From positions 1 to 19,104 of the forward strand of contig CABSLQ010000057.1 in assembly GCA_902478605.1 (NCBI GenBank): DNA of 19,104 nucleotides, in the 5' to 3' direction. Shown here one piece after another: positions 1 through 7,827 of this stretch. The notes under the pieces are model-generated. The model did not search any database and had not been told where the DNA came from. It worked only from the letters and a program-made list of their open reading frames with translations. The DNA is from an uncultured Oscillospiraceae bacterium. Lineage in GTDB: Bacteria; Bacillota; Clostridia; Oscillospirales; Acutalibacteraceae. The position numbers and the translations under genes are program-made. The number at the start of each line of letters is the position of its first letter. Positions within the stretch are counted from its first letter, which is position 1.

Positions 1-130
1 TGGTGTCCATAACCGCCTGGCTGGTTTTCAGGCTGTTGTTCATGCGGCGGGTGGAAGCGATGCTGGAGATGATCACACCGGCCAGCGACAGCCCGCCGGT
101 GATAATAGCCACGAGGATGGTATCCGTCAT
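1..130 (-). CDS. Holin-like small membrane protein, N-terminal part (cut by window edge)
   Basis: The ATG at 128-130 opens a frame that runs off the left edge, so only 43 codons are visible. The product begins MTDTILVAIITGGLSLAGVI and has one hydrophobic helix (about residues 5-23), followed by a basic, polar stretch (STRRMNNSLKTSQAVMDT). One transmembrane segment plus a polar tail directly after a phage endolysin is the usual arrangement of small Gram-positive phage holin or holin-associated proteins. A strong Shine-Dalgarno (GGAGGTG) lies inside the last codons of the endolysin gene, and its start follows the endolysin stop (132-134) by one base, so the two are translationally coupled. Role inferred: delivery or timing of lysis at the cytoplasmic membrane. 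Without the C-terminus it could equally be another single-span phage membrane protein. Confidence 0.75.
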   Translation of the reverse strand, partial: MTDTILVAIITGGLSLAGVIISSIASTRRMNNSLKTSQAVMDT

Positions 131-131
131 G

Positions 132-1007
132 CTACACCTCCGGAATCACGAGCACCTGGCCCGGCCGGATAATCCACGGGGCGGCGATGCCGTTGGCCTC
201 GGCGATCTTCCGCCACGGCACGCCCAGCTTGCTGCCGATCTTGGACAGGTTGTCCCCTGCCTTGACAGTATATGTCGCCGTCTGCGGCGGCGTACCGGCT
301 TCGCCGTCCGCCTTTAACGCCCCGCGGGTGTCGGGGCCCACGATGCCGTCCACCTGGATACCCGCTGCGGTCTGCACCGCCCGCACCCCGGCGTCCGTCT
401 TGTCCCCGAAGATACCGTCCACGCCGCCGGAACCGAGATCGTATCCCCGCCGTTCCAGCTCCCACTGCACCCATTTGACCCCGTCGCCCCGGCTGCCCTT
501 TTTCAGCAGCGCCGTGGGCTGGGCGTAGGGGTTGCCCGATGGGGCGTTGGGGTTCGGCAGACCGAAATAGGTGTACCAGCTGTCGCCGATGCTGCGGTTG
601 CCGTCCGCCTCGTCGAAAAAGTACCGGCTTTCCCGGGTGTCCAGGTGCACCGCCGCCCGGCTCTGCTCGCTGCCGGGGATCCACCCGATGCCACGGAAGC
701 CCACGTCCTCCGCCGCCAGCAGGATTTCCCTGCCCTGGTAGCGCACCTCCCTGCCGTTCTCCATGTGCCAGCAGTTCACGTCCGCCGCCTTGCCCCTGGC
801 GTGCTGGCTGGTGGCGCTGTCGGTGCGGAAGCCGCAGGTTATAATGATTTTGGAGCAATCGAGCCGCTCCCGCAGCGCTTCCAGCCGCTCCACCAGTTCC
901 TCGTCCACCAGCACCCGGTCGGTGCCGTCCTCCGCAAATTCCCGCACCCGGAAGTGTTCCGACAGCTTGGTCGCGCCGTCCTTTTTCAATGAGTATGTCT
1001 TGACCAT
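132..1007 (-). CDS. Endolysin: M15-type peptidase + PG_binding_1 + LysM
   Basis: A 291-residue cell-wall hydrolase acting on host peptidoglycan at lysis. Residues about 14-132 look like a zinc peptidase of the M15/DUF882 type: H69 and D76 in QHARGKAAD and H121-D123 in AVHLD fit the usual zinc ligands H-x6-D and H. Residues about 166-232 are a peptidoglycan-binding repeat (LLKKGSRGDGVKWVQ, then DGIFGDKT and VDGIVGPDT). Residues about 245-291 are a LysM domain (YTVKAGDNLSKI to QVLVIPEV). There is no signal peptide, as expected for a holin-dependent lysin. The start is set by the ATG at 1005-1007 behind a perfect AAGGAGG; the open frame extends further upstream only as an artefact inside the tail-fibre gene. 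The carboxypeptidase versus endopeptidase specificity cannot be told from sequence. The holin-like gene follows one base downstream. Confidence 0.92.
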   Translation of the reverse strand: MVKTYSLKKDGATKLSEHFRVREFAEDGTDRVLVDEELVERLEALRERLDCSKIIITCGFRTDSATSQHARGKAADVNCWHMENGREVRYQGREILLAAEDVGFRGIGWIPGSEQSRAAVHLDTRESRYFFDEADGNRSIGDSWYTYFGLPNPNAPSGNPYAQPTALLKKGSRGDGVKWVQWELERRGYDLGSGGVDGIFGDKTDAGVRAVQTAAGIQVDGIVGPDTRGALKADGEAGTPPQTATYTVKAGDNLSKIGSKLGVPWRKIAEANGIAAPWIIRPGQVLVIPEV

Positions 1008-1027
1008 ATGATTTCCTCCTTTTTGGT

Positions 1028-2050
1028 TTACGGCGTCATATACGCGGTGCCGCACAGGAACCCGCAATATTGCACGCTGGTATCCGAGTTGGTTGAAACG
1101 TTGCCGTTGGCCAGGAATTTTATGGTGGCATTGTGCAGCGGGTCTACAAACGCCCCGTAGGTGTCCGCCGCCGGCCTCCAGCCCGACGGCAGCGTGCCGA
1201 TGACGGTGTTGGCCGCTATCGTGCCGAAATCCATCCAGGCCGCGGCGTTGACGATGACCAACCGCCCGATTTTGTACAGCGTGAGCGTATAGCTGTTGCT
1301 GGTGCTTCCCCCGCTGATGGTGACCGGCTGCGACGTGATCTCCGCGTTCGACCACACGTCTTCGCCGTCCACCGAAACATTGTTGCTGAATGTCCCAGAG
1401 ACACCGCGAATGGTTTGGAAATACAAAAGGCCGACCGGATTGTTTACGGTGCCGATTGTCAAAGACCCGGACGGTTTTGGCGTGATGGAGGTAAACTCGC
1501 CGATTCTCCCGTGCACCGTGTCCGCGTATACGTCTTGGAACGGGTTTGACGATGTACCGATTCTGACTAACTCGCCTGATGGATAAATGCTCCCTTTCAG
1601 CTGCCCGCCGCCTACCGACAGGAACTGGTCAAGCAAAATCCATCTCCCGTTGCCGTAGTCGGTATACATAACAGGGTGAGGCCCAGCCGAAACGCTGCCG
1701 GCAAAGCTCGAATTTGTAAAATAAATGGGCTTTGCGCCCAGGCCGTTCACGTCCAGCGTGCAGAATTCACCGCCAATGAGCGCCCCCGGGAAAAATTCCG
1801 CATGAAAATTGACGACCAGTAGCATGCCCGGCACATAGGCGGTCAGCGGCGGATCCAGTGTCAGCAAGAACGCCTCTGCCGTCCCCGTGGTCAGCGGCGT
1901 GGACAAATGGGCGTAATTGTTTGCGTCCAGTTTGCCGCCCGTTGTTGTGTCTATCTTGGAAAAGGCGGTGTTGAAATCGGCCATCTGCGGCTTGTCCGTG
2001 TATACCCATTGCGGCAGTCCGATATTTGGCGTTGTGGTTTCATAGCTCAT
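1028..2050 (-). CDS. Tail fibre / receptor-binding protein
   Basis: A 340-residue protein, probably the distal host-recognition fibre. The N-terminus (PNIGLPQWVYTDKPQMADFN) is typical of fibres that dock to the tail tip. Residues about 56-112 resemble a domain common in phage fibres (LTLDPPLTAY, then TLDVNGLGAKPI). Residues about 160-229 hold two imperfect repeats of about 35 residues (RIGTSSNPFQDVYADTVHG and TIGTVNNPVGLLYFQTIRG), as in beta-helical shafts. The C-terminus (from about 245) is Ser/Thr/Gly/Asn-rich with GTLPSGWRPAAD, matching beta-sandwich fibre tips. The start is well supported by AGGAGGG seven bases upstream. It sits between the tail-tip protein and the endolysin, where fibres are normally found. 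Its receptor is unknown. Confidence 0.8.
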   Translation of the reverse strand: MSYETTTPNIGLPQWVYTDKPQMADFNTAFSKIDTTTGGKLDANNYAHLSTPLTTGTAEAFLLTLDPPLTAYVPGMLLVVNFHAEFFPGALIGGEFCTLDVNGLGAKPIYFTNSSFAGSVSAGPHPVMYTDYGNGRWILLDQFLSVGGGQLKGSIYPSGELVRIGTSSNPFQDVYADTVHGRIGEFTSITPKPSGSLTIGTVNNPVGLLYFQTIRGVSGTFSNNVSVDGEDVWSNAEITSQPVTISGGSTSNSYTLTLYKIGRLVIVNAAAWMDFGTIAANTVIGTLPSGWRPAADTYGAFVDPLHNATIKFLANGNVSTNSDTSVQYCGFLCGTAYMTP

Positions 2051-2062
2051 ATAAAATCCCTC

Positions 2063-4033
2063 CTAAACGATGGCGTGCCGCACCGATATGGTCATGGCAA
2101 ACTCGCCCTCTGGATTGCCCGGTGCGCGGTTAATATTCACAGCAGCGTCCAGCAGCCTGTTATTAACGGCGCTGTAAACGGCCAGATAGTCTATCTGGGT
2201 CTGGGCCTGGTCGGGCAGCAAATAATAGGTGGCGGTGACACTGGTAGGGGAGGTTTCCACAATACCGGAGGGTTCCAGCACCGCCACCGCTTCTGCCTGC
2301 GAGCTTGTTTGCAGGGACAAATCCCCTGTAAGATTAAGCCCTGTCAGGTCATAGCTGTTTCCCTTACCCTGCAATATCTGCATCAGCCGCTCCTTGGCGT
2401 AGCTTGTCAGGTAGTTGTTCAAATAGCTCCACTCCAATCCGGGCCGTTCCATCGCTTTCCACGTGGGAAACTGCGCTTCCCACGCTGTCCAGTCGGGAAC
2501 GGTATTTTCAATTTCCTGCCAGGTCATGAAATTCGCCGCCCAGGCGGTGATGTAGGTTTCCACCTGCATGCGGTTGTTGATGTACTGACCGTCTGCCGCC
2601 GGGTAGTCGCCGTCCATCTGGAAGGTCACCCGCTTGGGAGTGAAAAACAGCGCCTTGGATTTGTCCCGGTAGGGAATGGTGGAGGCTTCTACCGTGTACT
2701 CCCACAGGGAATGGCTTTCCCTTGGCAGCAGGATCGAGCCGGACACGCTGGTCACCTGGAACAATCCGAACAGCCCATAATAAGGCAAGTCCACTGTCAG
2801 TTCCTGCCCGACCTCCCAGCCGTTCACATGGGTCTTAAAGGCTAAGGTATAGGCTCTCTGCGCATTTTGACGCAGGAACGCTTCAGCGGCCAGGGCGGCG
2901 TCTGAAAAGTCGGTAATAGAATCATCCTCGATGACGTATTCGATGATGCCGGTGCCGCCTCGCTGTTCCCGGATCTGCGCGGCAATGTCGCTGTCTACCA
3001 GACGGGAATACACCTGGATCAGCAGATTCCCGTTGACCTGTATATAACTTGCATCTGATGTGATGTTCAGCCAGGCGTATCCATCCTTAAGGGTGATTTC
3101 GTATCCGCCGTAATTTATCAGCGCCTGGTATTCCGGATTGTTGTTGTCGATTCCTTCAAATCCAACGTTCACCACATAAGGAACATTATCCGGTCGATCG
3201 CTTCCAATGTTATATACGGTGTTAATACTGAACAACGGGTATTTGCTCCGGATAACCGTATCGGAAATGCGCTCAAACCGCAGCCCGGTCACGCCGTTCT
3301 TTTTGATTCGGTATTCCTCATATTGTCCTTTGCCGTCGCCGCCCACCACCCGAACCGCCGAATACATGGTATACGCGTCTCGGGTAACCTGCACATCATA
3401 GGCAGCCGCGCTTTCGGTCAGGGCCATGGGGGCCGTTTTGCGGGAGGTGGTCAGCCGCATGTTAAACACCTTGTCGGGCGTCACCTCCCACCAGCCTCCC
3501 GCCACCTCGGCCAGTTGGTCAAGCACGCTGGACACCGGCTGCCCCCACAGATAGGCGGGATCGGAAAGCACCACATTGGAAAAATCGTCGATGGTGCCGA
3601 TAGCAATGCCTTCATTTACCACCCGTACCGGCACTATCCCGAAAAACTCCCCAAGCGCGCCGTCGTACCAGGCATCTCCCTGGTGATTTCCCATAAGGAT
3701 TTGTGTAACGCTAGCCCCGGACGGGAAGGACATATCCACAAAGATGTTGGCCAGATAGTCCGCGTTGCTGGCCAGCACCAGGTCATATACCTTGTATAGA
3801 AGCGTGGGATTGCCAAAATCCCGTTGGGCAATGGATAGGATGGTTCCGGCAAATATGGTGGCGTTGTTTTCCGTAAAGCGAATATAATCGTATTCGCGCA
3901 AATCGGCGGCACCGATATCCAGAGCAATCGATACAGACGAAGAGGTCACATGCGCTTCCGTCTGTTCGAGGCTGCCGCCGGTTATCACACGGAGGTCGGG
4001 GCGCTGCTCACCGTTTATATAGACGTTTATCAT
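2063..4033 (-). CDS. Tail-tip / baseplate hub-like protein
   Basis: A 656-residue tail protein directly downstream of the tape measure. The N-terminal part (to about residue 380) resembles hub-type tail proteins that cap the tube and hold the fibre: YDYIRFTENNATIFAGTILS near residue 50, and SSVLDQLAEVAGGWWEVTPD around 165-185, a pattern seen in prophage tail-associated proteins. Residues about 500-570 are Trp-rich and helical (ETYITAWAANFMTWQEIEN, then DWTAWEAQFPTW), perhaps a linker or assembly segment. The C-terminus is beta-like and could dock the fibre encoded next. I see no peptidase or lysozyme motif. Its ATG overlaps the tape-measure stop (ATGA, four bases), so the two are coupled. No separate distal-tail (Dit) gene precedes it, so it may combine Dit and Tal functions; that is inference. 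Confidence 0.72.
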   Translation of the reverse strand: MINVYINGEQRPDLRVITGGSLEQTEAHVTSSSVSIALDIGAADLREYDYIRFTENNATIFAGTILSIAQRDFGNPTLLYKVYDLVLASNADYLANIFVDMSFPSGASVTQILMGNHQGDAWYDGALGEFFGIVPVRVVNEGIAIGTIDDFSNVVLSDPAYLWGQPVSSVLDQLAEVAGGWWEVTPDKVFNMRLTTSRKTAPMALTESAAAYDVQVTRDAYTMYSAVRVVGGDGKGQYEEYRIKKNGVTGLRFERISDTVIRSKYPLFSINTVYNIGSDRPDNVPYVVNVGFEGIDNNNPEYQALINYGGYEITLKDGYAWLNITSDASYIQVNGNLLIQVYSRLVDSDIAAQIREQRGGTGIIEYVIEDDSITDFSDAALAAEAFLRQNAQRAYTLAFKTHVNGWEVGQELTVDLPYYGLFGLFQVTSVSGSILLPRESHSLWEYTVEASTIPYRDKSKALFFTPKRVTFQMDGDYPAADGQYINNRMQVETYITAWAANFMTWQEIENTVPDWTAWEAQFPTWKAMERPGLEWSYLNNYLTSYAKERLMQILQGKGNSYDLTGLNLTGDLSLQTSSQAEAVAVLEPSGIVETSPTSVTATYYLLPDQAQTQIDYLAVYSAVNNRLLDAAVNINRAPGNPEGEFAMTISVRHAIV

Positions 4034-6117
4034 TTGTATCGCCTCGCCATTACGTCGGTATATTGGTGCTGGGTGACCGTGCGGGAGATTTCCCGCCCAT
4101 CCAGATAGACGGGCGTGTTGATAACCACCGTCTGTGCCCCGCCGCCGGAATCCGCGCCATTTGCCAGGGCGAACAGCTGGGCCTGCTGCGCCTGGGTAAG
4201 GACCATTTCCCCGTCCTTGAGCAGCGCCGGGCCCTCGCCCGTTTCAAAATCCACGACGCCGCCCGCGTGGAAGCGGGGAATCTTTACGTCCGGGATTAGG
4301 GGGATTTCCGGAATGCCGATAAGGCCGGTCACGGAGTTTATGCCCTTTAGGATTCCGTTGATAATGCTGATGGCGCCGTTGATGACGCCCTCTACTATCG
4401 AAGGGATGAGGTTGAAAATGCCTTTAAAAATACTGACAACGCCATCCCAGGCCTGCTCCCAGTTGCCGGTGAATACGCCGGTTATAAAATCGATAATGCC
4501 ACCCAGTACGTCCATCAGGGTTTCCAGAACAGGCGATAGCTGTTTAATAGCCGATCCGAGAACGCCGCCTAAAACTTCGGCCAGTGCTTTTATAATCGGG
4601 GTAAGCGCATCGAATAGCGGCATCAGCCCGTCCAGCAGCTCCGTCAGAGGCGGCAGCAGCTGCTCGATTAGTTCCACGATAGGTTCCAGCAGGACGTTCA
4701 GTACCTCAATGAGAGGCGGCAGAATGGCCCCGAGGATTTCCGCCAGCGGTTCAATCAGCGCGCCGAACAGCTCGATAAGAGGAGGCAGGAGGGTTTCCAC
4801 CAACTCCATGATGGGGGGAAGCAGCTGTTGAATAAGCTCGATAATAGGCGGGAGGATTTCGTCAATGGCCTGGATGAATAGCGGCATCAGTTCCCCGACT
4901 AAATCCAGAAGAGGCGGCAGGAGCTCCTGGATCACCGGCATGAGAGACTGCGCCAGGCTGCCTATTAAATCGGTCAGCATGGGCAGGCTTTCCTGAATAA
5001 CCGGCATAATATCCTCGGCGATTTCCTGAATGAGCGGTATTAGTTCTTCTCCGAGGGGGATAAGAAGGGTTTCCAGCGTGCGGCCGAGGCCCTGAAGCAT
5101 GGAGCCGAGGTCGTCGTACTTAACCGCCTTCATCTCTTCCAGCGCGTCACCGCTGGCATAGGCGCCGTCCTCAATATCGGCCAGCGCCGTGACCACCTCC
5201 GGCCCCAGATCCTCCCACATGGTGCCGAACAGGTTGACGCCTGCAATGTTCTGCTGCAGCGGGTCGTCCATCTTGGCCAGGGCCTGGACGGTCTGATTAA
5301 AGGCTTTTTTTGCGCTGTCCCCGCCCTTGGCAAAGGCGGCGGACATCTTGGCCGCGTCCAGCCCGATAGCCTCGAATCCGGCGGTTGTCGTATCGGAACC
5401 GTCCACCACCCGGATGGACATTTCCTTAATGGCGTCGCCGACCTTGTCCAGATTAAAGGCACCGGTTTGGGCGCCCTTCTCCATAATCTTGAACATGTCA
5501 TCGGCGTCCAGGCCGACCTTGGCGAACTGCACCGAGTATTCGCTGATGCTGTCCAGCAGCTCGCCGGAGAAGTCCAGCCCATTCTGTGCGCCGGAAGCGA
5601 TCAGCCCCATGGCCTTGTCGCCGTCGATGCCGAACTGCTTCATAAGCGTGCTGGCCGCACGGGTGGATTCCGCCACGTCATAGCCAAAGGTGTCCCGCAG
5701 AGTAAAGGCCGATTCCGTTATATTCTGCAGGCTGGCCTGATCCAGCTCGCCCATTTGCTGGGTGACTTTCGCCATAGCGTCGGCGATATCCTCATAGGAT
5801 TCGCCGTAGTTGTTTGTGTAAATACTTTTGAGGGTGTCCTCGTAGGCGGCCAGCTCGCTTTCCGCCGTCCCGGTGGAGGCGGCAAATTGGTTCATCGCCT
5901 TGTCAAACTCGACCGCTCCGGTGACCGCTTTGGTGCCCACAGCCAGCGCGGCGCTGCCGATGGCGGCAAAGGCCGCGCCGGTCACCTTGGCGGCTTTACT
6001 TGCCGCGCCTCCTATTTTGGACAGCTTGGACGATGCAGTTTTTTCCGCTTGATTCAAATCTCCGTCCAACTGGCTGTCGTCCGCCCGGACTTCATAGGTT
6101 ACTTGCCCTTCCGCCAA
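4030..6117 (-). CDS. Tail tape measure protein
   Basis: About 695 residues; sets tail length and is ejected with DNA. The N-terminal third has the usual phage tail tape measure features: residues 40-75 are Ala/Gly-rich hydrophobic, followed by FDKAMNQFAASTGTAESEL and a helical core (about 100-350). Residues about 400-511 (numbered from the GTG) are a run of 11-residue repeats of the type LLPPLIELFGA. A second hydrophobic stretch (about 560-605) precedes a beta-like tail with FHAGGVVDFETGEGPALLKD, a common tape-measure C-terminal motif. Start choice: the longest frame begins with GTG at 6126, which has no spaced Shine-Dalgarno. The TTG at 6115-6117 has GAGGTGAG six to eight bases upstream and gives MAEGQVTYEV, a typical beginning, so I prefer it. 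The gene ends in an ATGA overlap with the tail-tip gene. Confidence 0.9.
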   Translation of the reverse strand: MAEGQVTYEVRADDSQLDGDLNQAEKTASSKLSKIGGAASKAAKVTGAAFAAIGSAALAVGTKAVTGAVEFDKAMNQFAASTGTAESELAAYEDTLKSIYTNNYGESYEDIADAMAKVTQQMGELDQASLQNITESAFTLRDTFGYDVAESTRAASTLMKQFGIDGDKAMGLIASGAQNGLDFSGELLDSISEYSVQFAKVGLDADDMFKIMEKGAQTGAFNLDKVGDAIKEMSIRVVDGSDTTTAGFEAIGLDAAKMSAAFAKGGDSAKKAFNQTVQALAKMDDPLQQNIAGVNLFGTMWEDLGPEVVTALADIEDGAYASGDALEEMKAVKYDDLGSMLQGLGRTLETLLIPLGEELIPLIQEIAEDIMPVIQESLPMLTDLIGSLAQSLMPVIQELLPPLLDLVGELMPLFIQAIDEILPPIIELIQQLLPPIMELVETLLPPLIELFGALIEPLAEILGAILPPLIEVLNVLLEPIVELIEQLLPPLTELLDGLMPLFDALTPIIKALAEVLGGVLGSAIKQLSPVLETLMDVLGGIIDFITGVFTGNWEQAWDGVVSIFKGIFNLIPSIVEGVINGAISIINGILKGINSVTGLIGIPEIPLIPDVKIPRFHAGGVVDFETGEGPALLKDGEMVLTQAQQAQLFALANGADSGGGAQTVVINTPVYLDGREISRTVTQHQYTDVMARRYK
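4594..4923 (-). repeat. Ten tandem 33-bp units encoding hendecads in the tape measure
   Basis: Within the tape measure gene, residues about 402-511 read as ten consecutive 11-residue units without indels: LLPPLLDLVGE, LMPLFIQAIDE, ILPPIIELIQQ, LLPPIMELVET, LLPPLIELFGA, LIEPLAEILGA, ILPPLIEVLNV, LLEPIVELIEQ, LLPPLTELLDG, LMPLFDALTPI. Proline at position 3 or 4 and hydrophobic residues at 1, 2, 5, 8 and 9 are conserved. Less regular units (LIPLIQEIAED, IMPVIQESLPM) extend it upstream to about residue 362. The nucleotide copies have diverged, so the array is maintained at the protein level. Confidence 0.85.
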
Positions 6118-6160
6118 TGCTCTCACCTCACTGTGTGACAGTCATCGGCACATGATGGCA

Positions 6161-6301
6161 CTACTTGACCGGCAGTTTAATCTCAAATTCCTTTTTGCAG
6201 CCACGCCCCTTGCACCGCACCCACACGCCCTTGCACAGCGCGTCCTTGTCGGCGCGGATGGGCATTTCATAGCCGCAGTAGGGGCATTTAATTTTTTTCA
6301 C
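6161..6301 (-). CDS. 46-aa Cys-rich (Com-like zinc-finger) protein
   Basis: A short gene in the gap between the Gp15-like chaperone and the tape measure. A GTG start (6299-6301) lies seven bases after GAGGGA, inside the end of the Gp15-like gene (14-base overlap), and the frame ends with TAG at 6161-6163. The product starts VKKIKCPYCGYEMPIRADKD and has C6-x2-C9, then C23, C30 and C35, ending KKEFEIKLPVK. This pattern resembles small Com-type zinc ribbons often encoded in Firmicute phages beside the tape measure. It probably binds zinc; a translational or assembly role is inference only. The good ribosome site, correct overlap and coherent Cys pattern make it a real gene despite its size. Confidence 0.82.
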   Translation of the reverse strand: MKKIKCPYCGYEMPIRADKDALCKGVWVRCKGRGCKKEFEIKLPVK

Positions 6302-6908
6302 GGGCCATTCCCTCCAGCAGCACGGCCATTTTCCGCAGCCCGTCCTGCAGCCGGCGGCGCTTGTCTTCTTCGGTTTCCTCCAGGCGGTAAAGCCCCTTGA
6401 GCCGCAGCAGGTTCTGCCGCTCCGCCGCGTTGTATTTGGTGGGCTTCGGCAGGGGGCGGGTGCGGATGGTAACCACCTGCATCAGCCGGGTATCCTCCGG
6501 CAGACCGCCCAGCAGCTGCGCGAATTTCCACCAGTGCAGATCCCTGTCCCGTCCCAGCAAGTCCAGCCTGTAACACTGGAAAAAGGCCGCGTAAATCAGC
6601 CCGGCGTCCTGGTCGAAATCAAGGGCCTTTTCGCCCCCGGCCTTTTTCCCGCCGGTGTCCACGTATTCCCGGAAAACGGCCTCAAACAGACGGATCCTTT
6701 TCGCCGCCGGCAGGCGCGCCGCCCGCAGACGGGAAACCGGCCGGAGCAGCAGCCTAAGGCACAGCCCGATTTTATCCCCGTCGTCCAGCAAATCGTCCTC
6801 CATAACCCGGAAGCACTGGAGCACCCGGCGAAAAGCGGTGCGCAGCCGGTAAGGCTTTCCCTCGTACACCACGCGGGAAACCGGCGGATCCCACAGGGTG
6901 CGCCTCAT
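6288..6908 (-). CDS. Gp15-like tail assembly chaperone (gpGT-type partner)
   Basis: A 206-residue protein of the phage Gp15 family, recognised by DLHWWKFAQLLGGLPEDTR (about residues 122-140) and the following QVVTIRTRPLPKPTKYN. It contains a run of basic residues (RLRAARLPAAKRIRL) and a charged helical C-terminus (LEETEEDKRRRLQDGLRKM). In siphophages the gene between the gpG-like chaperone and tape measure encodes the T part of the chaperone pair that keeps the tape measure soluble while tube subunits polymerise. The start ATG overlaps the preceding stop as ATGA (6905-6908), which places it in the -1 frame relative to the upstream gene. It may therefore be made by re-initiation, as a -1 frameshift fusion, or both. 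Confidence 0.85.
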   Translation of the reverse strand: MRRTLWDPPVSRVVYEGKPYRLRTAFRRVLQCFRVMEDDLLDDGDKIGLCLRLLLRPVSRLRAARLPAAKRIRLFEAVFREYVDTGGKKAGGEKALDFDQDAGLIYAAFFQCYRLDLLGRDRDLHWWKFAQLLGGLPEDTRLMQVVTIRTRPLPKPTKYNAAERQNLLRLKGLYRLEETEEDKRRRLQDGLRKMAVLLEGMAREKN

Positions 6909-7297
6909 TTAAACCGCCGCTTGAGCTGCTCCCGCCTTGACTTGGCCAGCCCGGTGAGCTTCGGCGCGATGACCTCCCGGATATACGGGAATACATCGGC
7001 CAGCATGGTGACAAAATCTCCGGCATAGAACGCCGCCATTCTTTCGAGGTTTTCCGCCCCGAACAGCAGGGTTAACACATCGGCCACCGCCTGCCCTGTC
7101 TGCTCGACGGTTTCCGGATCCCCCGGCTTGCTCTCGGCCCGCTTTTGCAAATCCATCAGGCGTATCTGCAGCGCCCGGTATTCCCTGACGGTCTGCGGCG
7201 TGATGCTTAGCCGGATATCCAGCACAAGGCTGTCCCCGGCTGCATTTTGGATTTCCAGCTTATCGGAAAAGTCCTCGGATTTTTGGATGGTGTACAT
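6905..7297 (-). CDS. gpG-like tail assembly chaperone
   Basis: A 130-residue helical protein between the tail tube and the Gp15-like chaperone. It starts MYTIQKSEDFSDKLEIQNAA, has a short beta-like N-terminus (VLDIRLSITPQTVREYRALQ) and then amphipathic helices, ending in a very basic tail (KSRREQLKRRFK). Position and size fit the G part of the siphophage tail chaperone, which binds the tape measure during assembly. The start is fixed by AAAGGAGG ahead of the ATG at 7295-7297; the frame is open much further upstream, but only as a shadow of the tube gene. An inverted-repeat hairpin lies just before the ribosome site. No recognisable enzyme motif. Confidence 0.82.
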   Translation of the reverse strand: MYTIQKSEDFSDKLEIQNAAGDSLVLDIRLSITPQTVREYRALQIRLMDLQKRAESKPGDPETVEQTGQAVADVLTLLFGAENLERMAAFYAGDFVTMLADVFPYIREVIAPKLTGLAKSRREQLKRRFK

Positions 7298-7312
7298 GGT
7301 TGCCTCCTTTCC

Positions 7313-7364
7313 GCGTAACGGAAGAGGCCGGGGACGCCTTATGCCCCCGGCCGCCGCGTTACGC
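7313..7364 (-). promoter_or_regulatory. Nested inverted repeat between tail tube and chaperone genes
   Basis: Outer arms GCGTAACG / CGTTACGC (7357-7364 with 7313-7320) and inner arms GGCCGGGG / CCCCGGCC (7345-7352 with 7326-7333) are both perfect and share an 11-base loop. The outer 5' arm contains the tail tube stop codon, and the 3' arm ends just before the chaperone Shine-Dalgarno. There is no clean U-tract after it. It is more likely an RNA-processing or stability element, or a translational insulator, than a strong terminator. This would fit the need for much more tube protein than chaperone. Confidence 0.6.
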
Positions 7365-7823
7365 CGCCGGCGTGATAACCGGCTTGCCGTCAAAGCGGAT
7401 TTCAAAGGAAATCGCGCTGTCATCTGTGGTGGCGCCCGACCATTCCTGAATGTTGCAGATGGTGCAGTCGCAGGTGATGGTCTTCTCGGCGTTCTCACCA
7501 TCGGTGTATTTGAGCTGGAAAGATGACTGCCGCGCGGTGTCCAGGCTGTACTTCTGGCTGAAAATGAAATCCTGCGCCGCGTCGCCAATCACCCGTTTTC
7601 CGGTCAGCGTGAAAGCCGGGGCCATGCCGGTGACGTGGTTGCGGGCAAAGCCGTCGTCCGACAGGAAGAAATACTGCTGCACCACTTCGTTGAGGGCTTC
7701 CGCGATGTTGTCGATGCCGTCCGCCAGTTCGGCATAGGTCCAGCTGGCGGACGGTTCGCCGGTTTTCTTGGTGCCGATGGAGGCGGTAAGGTTGTACATG
7801 GTAAGCAAGCCGTAAGCTGCCAT
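7359..7823 (-). CDS. Major tail tube protein
   Basis: A 154-residue protein with the beta-rich composition of siphophage tube subunits. Recognisable segments include SWTYAELADGIDNIAEALNE (about 27-46), QYFFLSDDGFARNHVTG, and ISFEIRFDGKPVIT near the C-terminus, a common end of Firmicute tail tube proteins. It forms the non-contractile tube around the tape measure. Its place between connector genes and the tail chaperones fits exactly. The ATG at 7821-7823 is preceded by AAAGGGG about ten bases upstream; a second ATG at codon 9 has poorer support. The stop codon sits inside a long inverted repeat. Confidence 0.85.
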   Translation of the reverse strand: MAAYGLLTMYNLTASIGTKKTGEPSASWTYAELADGIDNIAEALNEVVQQYFFLSDDGFARNHVTGMAPAFTLTGKRVIGDAAQDFIFSQKYSLDTARQSSFQLKYTDGENAEKTITCDCTICNIQEWSGATTDDSAISFEIRFDGKPVITPAA

Positions 7824-7827
7824 TGCT

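Noticed and set aside
1907..2845. 312-codon plus-strand frame opposite the tail-tip and fibre genes
   Set aside because: Antisense shadow; no ribosome site or family pattern, and both genes beneath it are well supported.
7298..7588. Upstream extension of the gpG-like chaperone frame (to 7588)
   Set aside because: The extension translates the tail tube gene out of frame; the ATG at 7297 has a strong Shine-Dalgarno.
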